Origin: Caldicellulosiruptor changbaiensis
GTDB taxonomy: Bacteria; Bacillota; Thermoanaerobacteria; Caldicellulosiruptorales; Caldicellulosiruptoraceae
Direction of reading: 5' to 3'
Length of the DNA stretch: 64,000 bases
NCBI RefSeq assembly: GCF_003999255.1
Contig: NZ_CP034791.1
Span: 1,652,501-1,716,500 of the forward strand
Part shown: in pieces, positions 8,500-17,465 of the stretch
Numbering within the stretch: the first letter of the stretch is position 1
Layout: each line of letters opens with the position of its first letter
Program-made: the position numbers and the translations under genes
Notes under the pieces: model-generated
What the model was told of the DNA's origin: nothing
The model's input: the letters and a program-made list of their open reading frames with translations, nothing else
Databases searched by the model: none

Positions 8500-8544
8500 T
8501 ACAAATACCTCCTTAAGTTACATTTTCAACCTTAACACAACAAC

Positions 8545-8592
8545 AAAAAAAGCCAATATTTGCAAAGCTTTTTGCCTTGCAAATATTGGCTT
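8545..8592 (-). terminator. Rho-independent terminator after the DUF2294 gene
   Basis: On the minus strand AAGCCAATATTTGCAA pairs with its complement across a 10-nt loop, followed by TTTTTTTG. The stem of about 16 bp lies 49 bp past the stop of the 8641-9000 gene and before the next start at 8499. Confidence 0.85.
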
Positions 8593-8640
8593 ACCTTGCA
8601 ACTGGCCTTTTTTCTGGCCCTTTGCTCGGTCTGCCAATTC

Positions 8641-9000
8641 CTACCTTAGGCGTTTTTCTAAGTTCTCGTTCAAAGTTATCACTATCACCTTTTCCCCATT
8701 GGCAGTGTTGACATCAGAGTATATTCCCGCAATGTCAACATCTATAACCTCTTTTATGAGTTTTTCTAACTCATCCTTTGCATTTTCAAAGAGGGTTGCT
8801 CTTACCTTCTTGATAAGCTCAACCCCATCTTTTGTTTGGGCAAGCTTTTTTTCTGTTGGACTTAAAAAGCCAAGTAATCTCACAACTATTATATCCTCTG
8901 TGATTATTGTCTTTATCTGTTTAGGGCCCCTGCCCATGTATTCCATCTCAAACTTGCTGACTGCTTCACTGATTTTTGCTTCTATTTGTCCTTTTGTCAT
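8641..9000 (-). CDS. DUF2294-type small protein
   Basis: A 119-residue protein with the layout of the DUF2294 family: an N-terminal helix, EYMGRGPKQIKTIITEDIIVVRLLGFLSPTEKKL, and a helical C-terminal half ending in INVDIAGIYSD-like sequence (VIDVDIAGIYSDVNTANGE). No catalytic residues, membrane segments or Cys motifs are visible. Members of this family are widespread in Firmicutes and have no settled function that I know of. It appears to be a single-gene transcript bounded by terminators on both sides. Confidence 0.65.
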   Translation of the reverse strand: MTKGQIEAKISEAVSKFEMEYMGRGPKQIKTIITEDIIVVRLLGFLSPTEKKLAQTKDGVELIKKVRATLFENAKDELEKLIKEVIDVDIAGIYSDVNTANGEKVIVITLNENLEKRLR

Positions 9001-9180
9001 CCCTTTTCATTTTTTGTTACCAGTTAATCTGTTTATAAGTATAGCAAAATGAAATTTGAATGTCAAGATTATTCAAAAATTTTTTGTAGTAAACTTTTAA
9101 CAGATTGATATTAAAGCCATTTTGGACAACCAACCTGTAAATTTTGCAAGTTTACATTTTTATTTTTTCATTATTCAGCC

Positions 9181-9224
9181 AAAAAAATAGTGCTACCCAA
9201 ACAACTTTTGGGCAGCACTATTTT
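9181..9224 (-). terminator. Rho-independent terminator of the hcp operon
   Basis: On the minus strand AAAATAGTGCTGCCCAA pairs with TTGGGTAGCACTATTTT (one mismatch) around a short loop, followed by further T residues. It lies about 27 bp after the hcp stop. Confidence 0.8.
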
Positions 9225-9250
9225 AGATTTTTGTAAATCCTAAAAGAACT

Positions 9251-10900
9251 TTATTTCCTGCTTAAAATCTCATTTAAATCTTTTTCAGGATTAGATATTG
9301 GTTTTATATTGAACTTTTCGACTAAAACCTGCAAAATATTCGGTGATACAAAAGCTGGCAATGATGGACCTAAATAGATGTTCTTCAAGCCCAAGGATAG
9401 TAGTGTCAATAGTATTGCAACAGCTTTTTGTTCAAACCATGAGAGAACTAAGGTAAGTGGTAGGTCATTTACATCACAATTGAATGCCTTTGCAAGCTCA
9501 ATTGCAATGACAAGAGCTGAGTATGCATCATTGCACTGACCAATATCCAAAAGTCTTGGAAACTCGCCAATAGTACCAAAATCCTTTTTGTTAAATCTGT
9601 ACTTGCCACACGCTAAGGTCAAAATCAACGTATCCTTTGGCGTCTTTTCTGCAAACTCTGTATAGTAGTTTCCGCCTGGTTTTGCACCATCACATCCACC
9701 AATTAAGAAGAAGTGCTTAATTTGGCCGCTTTTGACTGCATCAATTATTTTGTTTGCAATGCCAAGCACAGTGTGATGTCCAAAGCCAACAAGTATCTTC
9801 TTTTCTTCTTCATCCTCTTGCCAGCCACCAAGTTCAAGCGCCTTCTGGATTATTGGCGTAAAGTCCTTTTTGCCATCTACTTCTTCAATGTGTGCAACAC
9901 CATCAAATCCGACGACGCCTGTTGTGAAAATTCTATCTTTATAGCTGTCTTTTGGCTTTTGCAGACAGTTTGTTGTCATCAAGATACAACCTGGAATTCC
10001 ATCAAATTCTTTTTGCTGGTCTTGCCATGCACCACCATAGTTTCCTACTAAATGTTTGTATTTTTTGAGCTCTGGATAGCCATGTGCAGGTAACATCTCA
10101 CCATGGGTGTAGATATTAATGCCTTTTCCTTCTGTCTGTTCTAAAAGTTCTTTTAGATCTTTTAAATCATGTCCAGAGACAATTATAAATGGTCCTTTCT
10201 TCTTTGAAATCAAAACCTCTGTTGGCTGTGGATGACCAAAGGTTTGTGTGTGTGCTTCATCAAGTATCTGCATGCACCTGAAGTTCATCTTACCAAGTTC
10301 CATGTTTAGGTTAAACAGTTCATCTGCTGAGATGCTGTTGTCTAAGGTCCTTGCGAGTGCTGTAAAGAAGAAATTGTTTATATTTTCATCTTGCTTGCCA
10401 AGCCTTGCTGCATGATGAGCATATGCAGCCATTCCTTTTATTCCATATATTAGAAGTTCTCTGAGTGACCTTATATCCTCGTCAATCTCATCTGCCAAAA
10501 TCCCAACCTTTTTCCCATCTTCAATCATCTTTTCTACATCTTCTGGTAGTCTGTAATCTACTGCAGCAGGTACGTTTTGTAAGCTACCCACCTGATTTTT
10601 GAGATTTTCTTTTACTGTTTGTGCTTCAAGGATATACTTTACAAATCTTTTCTCATCAAAGTTTACGTTTGTAAGTGTTGAAAACAGGGCATCCATCATG
10701 AATCTTGTTGTGTACTGATCAATTTTCTTTCCCTGTTTTAAAAGTTGGTCACCTAAGTAAGCAATGCCCTTTAGCTGGTACAAAAGAAGATCTTGCAAGT
10801 TAGCAACTCTGCTGTCTTTGCCACAAACGCCAACCCTTGTGCAGCCTTTTCCACCTGCTGTCTGTTCACACTGAAAACAAAACATCTCTGTTTGAATCAT
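9251..10900 (-). CDS. hcp: Hybrid cluster protein (hydroxylamine reductase)
   Basis: Reduces hydroxylamine and, in several bacteria, nitric oxide; it protects against nitrosative stress. From the chosen ATG it begins MIQTEMFCFQCEQTAGG with the N-terminal cluster cysteines at 8, 11, 20 and 26 (C-X2-C-X8-C-X5-C). Later come hybrid-cluster ligand segments such as NYGGAWQDQ, TNCLQKP and IGGCDGAKPG. The reading frame opens 18 bases earlier at a TTG, but GGAGGTG lies about 10 bases before this ATG. Length is 549 residues, as expected. It is second in an operon with a ferredoxin-like gene, opposite a Crp/Fnr regulator. Confidence 0.96.
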   Translation of the reverse strand: MIQTEMFCFQCEQTAGGKGCTRVGVCGKDSRVANLQDLLLYQLKGIAYLGDQLLKQGKKIDQYTTRFMMDALFSTLTNVNFDEKRFVKYILEAQTVKENLKNQVGSLQNVPAAVDYRLPEDVEKMIEDGKKVGILADEIDEDIRSLRELLIYGIKGMAAYAHHAARLGKQDENINNFFFTALARTLDNSISADELFNLNMELGKMNFRCMQILDEAHTQTFGHPQPTEVLISKKKGPFIIVSGHDLKDLKELLEQTEGKGINIYTHGEMLPAHGYPELKKYKHLVGNYGGAWQDQQKEFDGIPGCILMTTNCLQKPKDSYKDRIFTTGVVGFDGVAHIEEVDGKKDFTPIIQKALELGGWQEDEEEKKILVGFGHHTVLGIANKIIDAVKSGQIKHFFLIGGCDGAKPGGNYYTEFAEKTPKDTLILTLACGKYRFNKKDFGTIGEFPRLLDIGQCNDAYSALVIAIELAKAFNCDVNDLPLTLVLSWFEQKAVAILLTLLSLGLKNIYLGPSLPAFVSPNILQVLVEKFNIKPISNPEKDLNEILSRK

Positions 10901-10946
10901 TTCAAATAACACCTCCAAAAGTTATCTATAGATTTTTACCCAAAAT

Positions 10947-11672
10947 TTATTCTTTTATACCACCATCGGTGGTAATTGTAACCTCTGAATACGGTAAAAT
11001 CTTTTGTGCCTGAAGCATAGCTTTTTTAACTATATTTGCAATACCAGTACAGCACGGCACTTCCATCTTGACAACTGTTATACTCTTGATTTCATGATTT
11101 TGGATTATCTCTAAAATCTTTTCATAGTAATATTCAATATCGTCAAGTTTGGGACACCCTATTATTGTAACCTTTCCTTTCATAAAATCCTTGTGAAAAG
11201 ACGCATAAGCATACGCAACACAGTCAGCTGCAATCAAAAGGTGGCTACCTTCAAAAAACTTAGCATATGGATTGACAAGAGCAAGCTGCACAGGCCAGTT
11301 AATAAGCTCAGATGAATCTTGCACCTCTTGCACTGAAGGCTTAGCAGCTTCCGAAGGTGCAGCAGCTTCTTTTTTCTCAATAATCCTTTCTTGTGAACCC
11401 GGACACATACATGAAAATTCTCTCTTAGATTTAGTTTTTTCAATTCTCTCTTCTACAGCCTTTTCATTAAAAGGCTTCACATCTGCCTCAATTATCTCAA
11501 TTGCCCCAGTTGGACAAACAGGAAGACAGTTCCCAAGCCCATCACAGTACTCTTCGCTCACAAGTTTTGCCTTGCCATCTACCAGCTCAATTGCACCCTC
11601 AACGCAGGCATTTACACAAAGACCACAACCATTGCATTTTTCTTCATCAATTTTGATTATTTTTCTCACCAT
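10947..11672 (-). CDS. 4Fe-4S ferredoxin-type protein linked to hcp
   Basis: Probable electron donor for Hcp. The N-terminus holds CNGCGLCVNAC, a full 4Fe-4S set, and CDGLGNCLPVC, a second set lacking one canonical Cys spacing. A linker rich in Lys, Glu and Ala follows, then a C-terminal domain with more cysteines (CMCPGS, ADCVAY, GCPKLDD, VPCCTG). Genes of this layout often sit beside hcp in clostridia. The ATG used has GAGGG 10 bases upstream; a TTG two codons earlier is also possible. It is first in its operon and probably controlled by the operator at 11735-11748. Confidence 0.88.
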   Translation of the reverse strand: MVRKIIKIDEEKCNGCGLCVNACVEGAIELVDGKAKLVSEEYCDGLGNCLPVCPTGAIEIIEADVKPFNEKAVEERIEKTKSKREFSCMCPGSQERIIEKKEAAAPSEAAKPSVQEVQDSSELINWPVQLALVNPYAKFFEGSHLLIAADCVAYAYASFHKDFMKGKVTIIGCPKLDDIEYYYEKILEIIQNHEIKSITVVKMEVPCCTGIANIVKKAMLQAQKILPYSEVTITTDGGIKE

Positions 11673-11734
11673 ATCCAATCATCCCTCTCTGTTTAGTTGC
11701 AATTATATTTTATATGGTTTAGAATATATTTGCG

Positions 11735-11748
11735 GTAACATATGTTAC
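11735..11748. promoter_or_regulatory. HcpR-type palindromic operator
   Basis: GTAACATATGTTAC is a perfect 14-bp palindrome in the 105-bp divergent region between the ferredoxin-hcp operon and the Crp/Fnr gene. GTAAC-N4-GTTAC is the pattern I recall for HcpR of clostridia. On the minus strand a TATAAAATATAAT -10 region lies so that the palindrome centre is about 40-46 bases upstream of the likely start, a class II activator position. Confidence 0.75.
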
Positions 11749-11777
11749 AGTTTTAAATTTTGAGAGGAGAAAATTTT

Positions 11778-12458
11778 ATGAGCTATTCTAAACTATCCAA
11801 AACGAAATTATTTAAAGGTATAGAAGAAAATGATATCGAAAGGCTTTTGTGTGGCTGCAGCTTGGTCCAAAAGAGTTTTGAAAAAGATGAGATAATTGCG
11901 TTTGAAGGAGATGAATGCACTTCCATAGGAATAATACTTGAAGGAATGGTGGATATTAAAAAGGTCTCTACTTCTGGCAAAGAATATACAATAACAACTT
12001 TGCTTCCCGGAGATACATTTGGAGAAGCCGTGATATTTTCCTCATCAAATTTTTTCCCAGCGACAGTTGTTGCTAAGTCTAATACAACTATCTTGTTTAT
12101 CCCAAAAGATACTATTATAAATCTCAGTAAGAAAAGTGAAAAGTTCTTGCACAACTTTTTAAATATATTGTCAGATAGAATTCTTCTTTTAAACTCAAAA
12201 TTAAAAGAATCTACACTTATAACTCTGCGACAAAAGATCTGTAATTTTTTGCTTGAAGAGTTCAAAAAGCAAAAAAGCCTCAAGATAAAGCTTTCTCTTT
12301 CAAAGCAGGAACTTGCAGAAAAGTTCAATGTGCAAAGGCCTTCTTTGTCAAGAGAGCTGATAAAGATGAGAGAAGAGGGACTTATAGATTTTGGGGGAAA
12401 GGAAATTTGGATTAAAAATCTGGAAAGAATTGAAGAGTATTTATATGAAAATGCTTAA
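11778..12458 (+). CDS. hcpR: Crp/Fnr-family regulator, HcpR-like
   Basis: A 226-residue regulator with an N-terminal cyclic-nucleotide-binding-type beta barrel (GIILEGMVDIKKVSTSGKEYTITTLLPGDTFGEAVIF) and a C-terminal winged helix with recognition helix NVQRPSLSRELIKMREEGLIDF. There is no Fnr-type N-terminal cysteine cluster. In studied HcpR proteins the sensor domain binds haem and responds to NO; this is family knowledge, not visible here. ATG chosen because GAGAGGAG precedes it by 8 bases; the frame opens 18 bases earlier. It is divergent from the ferredoxin-hcp operon with a shared palindrome, so activating hcp is its likely job. Confidence 0.85.
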   Translation: MSYSKLSKTKLFKGIEENDIERLLCGCSLVQKSFEKDEIIAFEGDECTSIGIILEGMVDIKKVSTSGKEYTITTLLPGDTFGEAVIFSSSNFFPATVVAKSNTTILFIPKDTIINLSKKSEKFLHNFLNILSDRILLLNSKLKESTLITLRQKICNFLLEEFKKQKSLKIKLSLSKQELAEKFNVQRPSLSRELIKMREEGLIDFGGKEIWIKNLERIEEYLYENA

Positions 12459-12568
12459 AAAATACCGTTAAAGAAAAAAAGAGGCTGTCACACCTCAATA
12501 TTTGATATGCTCCCGAAATTGGGATATAATATTAGTTCAGCTTTTGATAATGTATCAAGCATTTAAGT

Positions 12569-12592
12569 AGATTGCTTCCATGGAAGCAATCT
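12569..12592. repeat. 24-bp perfect palindrome
   Basis: AGATTGCTTCCA followed by its exact reverse complement, with no spacer, inside a 386-bp gap. No U-run follows, so it is not a normal terminator. It could be a protein-binding site or part of a decayed insertion sequence end. Confidence 0.6.
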
Positions 12593-12603
12593 AAAACAAA
12601 TTA

Positions 12604-12729
12604 GAACCAGAAAAATCAGAGCAATATATTCCAGTATTAAATTTTGTCCAGCTTTTGAAAAATTTGTGCGTGAAAAGCTTTGAAATGGTAATACCAAAAA
12701 ATAAAGGTAGGCAAGATTATCCTGAATGA
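12604..12729 (+). pseudogene. Possible N-terminal remnant of a transposase
   Basis: A 41-codon open stretch reads EPEKSEQYIPVLNFVQLL, then PKNKGRQDYPE and a stop. It resembles the N-terminal part of DDE transposases, where a KxxGRxxYP segment is common. No start codon or ribosome site is present and the frame is interrupted. The preceding GAGGCTGTC at 12481 resembles insertion-sequence ends. The rest of 12459-12844 shows only AT-rich sequence and the palindrome at 12569. Low confidence. Confidence 0.3.
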
Positions 12730-12844
12730 TTTCTTACCAAGAGGGATGGTTCAATTTAAATACACAAAATTGTTTACAGACCCATAAGTGAAACACAATA
12801 AAATCTATTTTCAAAAGAAATACTGTCCTGATTTGAGAACTTGT

Positions 12845-13261
12845 TTATTGCTTGATAATCTTATGAACAAAATCAAAAGGAGTTATCGCTCTTGATGTAA
12901 GCTTTTTAAACTTATCATCTCTTGTTATTAACCACTCCGCCCTAATTTTTTTTGCACATCGAAGTTGTAAAGCATCTTCTAAATCTTTTATAGCTGAATT
13001 TTTCAAAGCATCTTCTACATCCTTTTTATTTATACTAACAAGTTTTACTATACCAAGTAATGCTTCAATACCTTGACGTGCTTTTTCATTTCCTAAATTT
13101 TTGGAGATAAAATAATAAATATCTGTTACAGCAAAAGAAGCAATGTACCCTTCCACAATGTTTTGCTCACAAAACTTTAATACTTTATAGGAATCAACGT
13201 CAAATGGTGATCTTTTTAATAAAACATCCAAAATAACATTAGTGTCAATTAGCACCTTCAT
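12845..13261 (-). CDS. PIN-domain toxin (VapC family)
   Basis: A 138-residue PIN-domain ribonuclease, the toxin of a type II pair. The N-terminal MKVLIDTNVILDVLL carries the first acidic residue of the PIN active site. Glu and Asp residues in KDVEDALKNSAIKDLEDALQL and WLITRDDKF complete the usual acidic set. Its start overlaps the end of the antitoxin gene by 17 bp, the usual coupled arrangement. The RNA target cannot be told from the sequence. Confidence 0.88.
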   Translation of the reverse strand: MKVLIDTNVILDVLLKRSPFDVDSYKVLKFCEQNIVEGYIASFAVTDIYYFISKNLGNEKARQGIEALLGIVKLVSINKKDVEDALKNSAIKDLEDALQLRCAKKIRAEWLITRDDKFKKLTSRAITPFDFVHKIIKQ

Positions 13262-13484
13262 ACTTTTTTAGCCTCTCATTCCTTATTTGTTTTACATCTA
13301 TCTCTTTATTACTGCAATTCTCCAGCAAACCATATAAAAAATCTACTGCAGAGGCATCACTCTTTCTAATTGGTATAAGTTTAGCAACCTGCTTTCCATT
13401 TTTTGTAATAATAATCTCTTCTTTCTCAGCAAGTTTCAAATATTTCCCTACTCTCATTTTAAATTCTGTTGCATTCACAATCAT
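13245..13484 (-). CDS. Phd/YefM-family antitoxin
   Basis: A 79-residue antitoxin with the N-terminal DNA-binding fold of Phd/YefM proteins (NATEFKMRVGKYLKLAEKEEIIITKNGKQVAKLIPI) and a charged C-terminal half that would wrap the toxin. ATG chosen because GAGGTGAT lies just upstream; the frame opens three codons earlier at GTG inside that site. It precedes and overlaps the PIN toxin gene and probably represses both genes. Confidence 0.87.
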   Translation of the reverse strand: MIVNATEFKMRVGKYLKLAEKEEIIITKNGKQVAKLIPIRKSDASAVDFLYGLLENCSNKEIDVKQIRNERLKKYEGAN

Positions 13485-13493
13485 AGCTATCAC

Positions 13494-13906
13494 CTCATTT
13501 TAAAGCTTAGCTATTTTTATTGTAACATAAAATAGTCATTGTTGTAAATCGCATTTTGACCAGTTGGACGGTTTCTTTTTTAAAACTTTTTTATGAAAAA
13601 TTGAAATTCGGAGTAGTACTATTTTTTGAACATTCCAAAAATCATTGCTGAATAAATGATATTAACCCATATAGGCGAGAACCTGAATAGAGTATAATGA
13701 AAAATAAAAAAACATTCGATGTTGGTAAAATAAAGAAAAATAAGCAATGAAAGGTTATCTCAGAGGATGGTTAACATAGATGACTATATCTACTAAAAAA
13801 GAAAAAATAAAAACTTCTATTTGGAACAAGCAATTTCTAAAGGTATAATATACCAATTGTCTTAAGTGGTAAAATTTTACTCAACAACACTATTCAAAAG
13901 ATAGCT
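13494..13906. other. Gene-free AT-rich gap
   Basis: About 410 bp between the antitoxin and acr3. No open frame with a ribosome site, no strong stem-loop and no recognisable transposon end were found. It may hold decayed mobile DNA. Confidence 0.4.
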
Positions 13907-14959
13907 TCAATTGTATGCACCATAAAACCTCTTTTTAAAATACAAAGCCACATTTACAAGCATGAGCATAACAGGCACCTCAATCAGCGGTCCAATTACA
14001 GTTGCAAATGCTTCTCCTGAACCCAAACCAAATGTTGCAACAGCAACCGCAATTGCAAGTTCAAAGTCGTTACTCGCCGCTGTCAAGCCGACAGTTGCAC
14101 TTTCTGGATATGGATATCTCATCTTATATGAAGTAAAGAAAGTTATCAAGAACATCATTACAAAGTAAAAAGTAAGAGGTATTGCAATCCTTATAACGTG
14201 TAGTGGAAGTTCAACAATGTATTTACCTTTAAGAGAAAACATCACAATGACTGTAAATAACAATGCAACTAAGGTTATAGGACTTATTTTCTTTACAAAG
14301 CTGTCTTCATACCATTCTCTTCCTTTTTTCTTTACCAGTATAACCCTTGTTAATAGTCCTGCAATAAATGGAATACCAAGATAGATAAATACCGAAATCG
14401 CAATATCTTTCATTGAAATATGAAGAGCAATGTTTTTTGTATCAACACCAAAAATAGGTGGCAAGACTTTTATAAATACATATGCAAAAATTGAATATGT
14501 CAATACCTGCCATAGGGCATTCAAAGCAACAAGCACTGCAACATAGTCTCTATCTCCATCAGCAAGGTCATTCCACACAAGTACCATAGCAATACATCTT
14601 GCCAAACCTACTAAAATAACCCCAATCATATAGTGCGGATAGTCTCTCAAAAGCAAAATTGCTAACAAAAACATCACAACAGGTCCAATAAACCAGTTAA
14701 AAAGTATTGCTATTCCAAAAGGCTTTCTTCCTTGCCTCATTTTGTTTATCTCTTCATATCTTACCTTTGCAAGTGGCGGGTACATCATCATTATAAGCCC
14801 AAGTGCAATTGGAATTGAAGTTGTGCCGATACTCAGCTTATTTAAAATGTTTGCAAAGTTTGGGAAGAAATAGCCAATCAAGACACCTACAATCATTGCA
14901 AGCAAAATCCAAAGAGTTAAAAACCTGTCTAAAAATGAAAGTCCTTTTTTGTGATCCAT
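13907..14959 (-). CDS. acr3: ACR3-family arsenite efflux transporter
   Basis: Exports As(III) across the membrane. A 350-residue protein with about ten hydrophobic segments. The family blocks are present: [33 protein letters not shown], with the conserved Cys in transmembrane segment 4, and the C-terminal [16 protein letters not shown] and [10 protein letters not shown], with the conserved Glu. It lies 2 bp downstream of arsC in the order arsR-arsC-acr3. Regulation is presumably by ArsR at the operator upstream of arsR. Confidence 0.95.
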   Translation of the reverse strand: MDHKKGLSFLDRFLTLWILLAMIVGVLIGYFFPNFANILNKLSIGTTSIPIALGLIMMMYPPLAKVRYEEINKMRQGRKPFGIAILFNWFIGPVVMFLLAILLLRDYPHYMIGVILVGLARCIAMVLVWNDLADGDRDYVAVLVALNALWQVLTYSIFAYVFIKVLPPIFGVDTKNIALHISMKDIAISVFIYLGIPFIAGLLTRVILVKKKGREWYEDSFVKKISPITLVALLFTVIVMFSLKGKYIVELPLHVIRIAIPLTFYFVMMFLITFFTSYKMRYPYPESATVGLTAASNDFELAIAVAVATFGLGSGEAFATVIGPLIEVPVMLMLVNVALYFKKRFYGAYN

Positions 14960-14961
14960 TG

Positions 14962-15375
14962 TTATTTTGCACCTCCATAATATTCTTTTTTCACTCTTTC
15001 AATCAAATCTAAAATCTTCTTCTCTATCTCATCTCTGATTTTTCTAAACTCTTCAATGGGTTTTCCTGCAGGGTCGCTCAAGCCCCAGTCTTCTTTGTGT
15101 TTGCAAGGTAAGTATGGACATTCCACTCCGCAGCCCATTGTAATTAAATAATCTACCTCTTTGGGAATATCAAAAATTGTTTTTGGAAATTGATTTGAGA
15201 TGTCAATCCCCTTCTCTTTCATAACCTCAATTGCCAAAGGATTGACTCTATCTGCTATCTCTGTACCTGCACTGTAGACTTCAATTAAGTCCTCACCATA
15301 GTAACGTGCAAAACCTTCTGCCATCTGGCTTCGGCAGGAATTCCCAACACACACAAAAGCAACTTTTGGTTTCAT
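14962..15375 (-). CDS. arsC: Arsenate reductase, thioredoxin-coupled low-Mr phosphatase type
   Basis: Reduces arsenate to arsenite for export by Acr3. The catalytic P-loop CVGNSCRS near the N-terminus follows C-X5-R of low-molecular-weight tyrosine phosphatases. The redox cysteines of the thioredoxin-linked class are in [25 protein letters not shown]. The frame opens 81 bases earlier, but the ATG before [10 protein letters not shown] has GGGGG upstream and gives the usual length of about 137 residues. The longer frame would run 59 bases into arsR. Confidence 0.93.
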   Translation of the reverse strand: MKPKVAFVCVGNSCRSQMAEGFARYYGEDLIEVYSAGTEIADRVNPLAIEVMKEKGIDISNQFPKTIFDIPKEVDYLITMGCGVECPYLPCKHKEDWGLSDPAGKPIEEFRKIRDEIEKKILDLIERVKKEYYGGAK

Positions 15376-15397
15376 ACCTAAGGCATCCCCCTTTTTT

Positions 15398-15775
15398 TTA
15401 ACTTTTTGTAAAAGCTTTATTAGCTTCTTCTGTTGCTTTTTCACAGCTAAATCCATTTTTATTTTCTTCTTTTAGCTTCTTCAAATCACTTTTGAAAGGC
15501 TCTTCAGACGAAAATTTTGTCTTCAAAAACTCACAAAGCTCACCATATTCTCTGCAAAACTCCTCAGATACGCGATAATAAATCCACTGAGACGTTTTTC
15601 TGTAAGAAACAATTCCCCTCATTTTTAGGACCTGAAGATGTCTTGAAACATTTGACTGAGTAAGCCCTAAGACCTTTTCAATCTCACACACGCAAAGTTC
15701 GTTTTCTAAAAGAAGATTCAAAATCCTAAGCCTATTTTGGTCGCCCAATGCTTTGAAAATTTCAGCAAGTTTCAT
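15398..15775 (-). CDS. arsR: ArsR-family arsenic-responsive repressor
   Basis: A 125-residue winged-helix repressor. The ELCVCEIEKVLGLTQSNVSRHLQVLKMRGIV segment carries both the As(III)-binding CxC and the recognition helix. The C-terminus is extended and rich in Lys and Glu with one more Cys (GFSCEK). The chosen ATG gives MKLAEIFKALGDQNRL; the upstream ATG at 15820 lies at the predicted transcription start and is unlikely to be used. First gene of arsR-arsC-acr3, probably autoregulated. Confidence 0.93.
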   Translation of the reverse strand: MKLAEIFKALGDQNRLRILNLLLENELCVCEIEKVLGLTQSNVSRHLQVLKMRGIVSYRKTSQWIYYRVSEEFCREYGELCEFLKTKFSSEEPFKSDLKKLKEENKNGFSCEKATEEANKAFTKS

Positions 15776-15796
15776 ATCTTTCACTCTTCTCTTTCC

Positions 15797-15849
15797 ATGA
15801 TTATATTTAAATTTAATCATATAATATCAAATTGTTAAGAGTTTGTCAA
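15797..15849 (-). promoter_or_regulatory. Promoter and putative ArsR operator of the ars operon
   Basis: On the minus strand TTGACA (15844-15849), 17 bases, TATTAT (15821-15826). Just downstream is an inverted repeat ATGATTA-N10-TAATCAT (15797-15820) covering the predicted start, a fitting ArsR site. Confidence 0.7.
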
Positions 15850-16024
15850 TAAAAATTATGTGAATTAGCTCGAATAGGTGTAGAGATATTTACCACAACG
15901 AAAGAATGTGCGAAGATACTAACGAGAAGGTTATAAAAAGAATTGAGGCTGCCTCTATCCTGACCATGAATATAATTAAAAAGTGTAATCTCCCATTCAA
16001 AAGAAACATTCAAAAACTACCAGG

Positions 16025-17193
16025 ATGGGAGGGCAGCCTACTATAAATATTATATCATATCACGAAATAAGAAAAATATCTCCCGAAAAAGCAAGAGAAT
16101 TAATTCGAAAAGTATTTGAAGTAAATAGCAAAAACGTATCAAAAACTGCTAAAATATTACCTGTATCAAGACACACTGTAAGAAGAGCAATTTACGGTCC
16201 TCTTGAGGATAAATCAAGAAAACCTAAAGCTTGTCCAAGAAAACTTTCTTCTGAGCTTGAAAATCTCATTATCCAAGAGGCTAAAAGAACAGGATTCAAG
16301 AATACAGACGTCTTTCGCTTTATTTATTCAGAAAATACGGAGTCAAAATAAGTGAAAACACGATAAAGTCAATTCTTAAAAGAAATGCTGTACCGAGAAA
16401 AACAAGGAAGACAAAAAAGGGAGAAAGAAGTTTGTATGACTACGAGACTCTTATTCCTTTTTCTGAGTTTCAGCTTGATACAAAGCATCTTTTAGATAAA
16501 GACAGCCTTCCAAAAGAAGTATATGAACACATTAAAAAATACAACTTACCGTGTTATGAGTGGAACATGATAGATGTTGCAACAAGAACAAGATTTACGG
16601 CTTACTCCTATGAACTGTCATCTGCTTTTGGCTTTATGTTTATATCCTTGGTTGCTTTGTGGCTAAGAATACATAATGTGAGAACCCCAATAAAAATCCG
16701 ATTGGATAATGGAGAAGAATTTTGCGGAGGAAGTGAAAGAAAGTTAAAGGAGTGGAATGAGATGCTGTCATTTTTGGGAGTAGAATTAAAGCCTATTCCA
16801 CCAAAAGCAAAACACCTGATGGGTATAATTGAAAATTCACCAAGAAGCAGATGATGAATATTTTTTGATGATTCACATGCTGAAAGATGTAAAACAAAAG
16901 ATGATTTTCTTCAGAGAGCCCAGAAATGGCAGGATACATGGAATTTCTTCAGACCTCATAGTGGTAAAGGAATGAATGGGAGGACACCATTTGAAAAGTT
17001 CATAGATTCGAAATCTCTGGTCTCCTCCCACGTTTTTCAGTTTCCTACGTTACTTCTTGAGGACATTCTGAAGAAGGTAGGTACTTTCTATCCTATTTTC
17101 TGTAATAAATTAGGTGGTAAATATGTCTTCACCAAGTGCCAATTATGTGAATTAGAGGAAATGTTTTTTATAAAAAATTGTTGTTTTCAGTAA
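16025..17193 (+). pseudogene. Broken DDE transposase with rve integrase core
   Basis: A frame starting at an ATG reads a helix-turn-helix region (KTAKILPVSRHTVRRAIYG) for about 100 codons, then shifts near 16320. The second frame has the integrase core with the first two catalytic acids (FQLDTKHLL, IRLDNGEEFCGG) and reaches GIIENS, the catalytic Glu region, before a second shift near 16840. Further shifts occur up to about 16880, and the tail reads WNFFRPHSGKGMNGRTPFEK. It resembles IS481-like or related integrase-type elements. At least two frameshifts show it is inactive. No clear terminal repeats were found; an imperfect stem (AGGCTGCC/GGCAGCCT, 15943-16040) lies just before it. Confidence 0.75.
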
Positions 17194-17465
17194 AACAATC
17201 ATCCCACTAAATTCGGTACATATGGTTAAAATATAATTGATTGGGACAAGAGTGGAAGTTTATTCTAAAAAATAAAAAGTAAATTCTAAAAATTTGAAAA
17301 TTTGAATTTTTAAACAACACTATGCAAAAAGCAAAAAATATTCTCCAAATTTCCTCTAACCGAAAAATGTCTATTTACAGTGTAAATTTCATTACAAATG
17401 TCACATTAAATTTAGCATGATTTACTTAATATCATCTTTATTTCATAGCAAAACTCATATCTTTT
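17194..17465. other. AT-rich gap after transposase remnant
   Basis: Probably the decayed right flank of the preceding insertion sequence. No gene, terminator or clear repeat is visible. Confidence 0.35.

Noticed and set aside
15943-16040. Terminator or riboswitch from the AGGCTGCC/GGCAGCCT stem
   Set aside because: The stem is broken, the loop is about 70 nt and no U-run follows; more likely part of the decayed insertion sequence.
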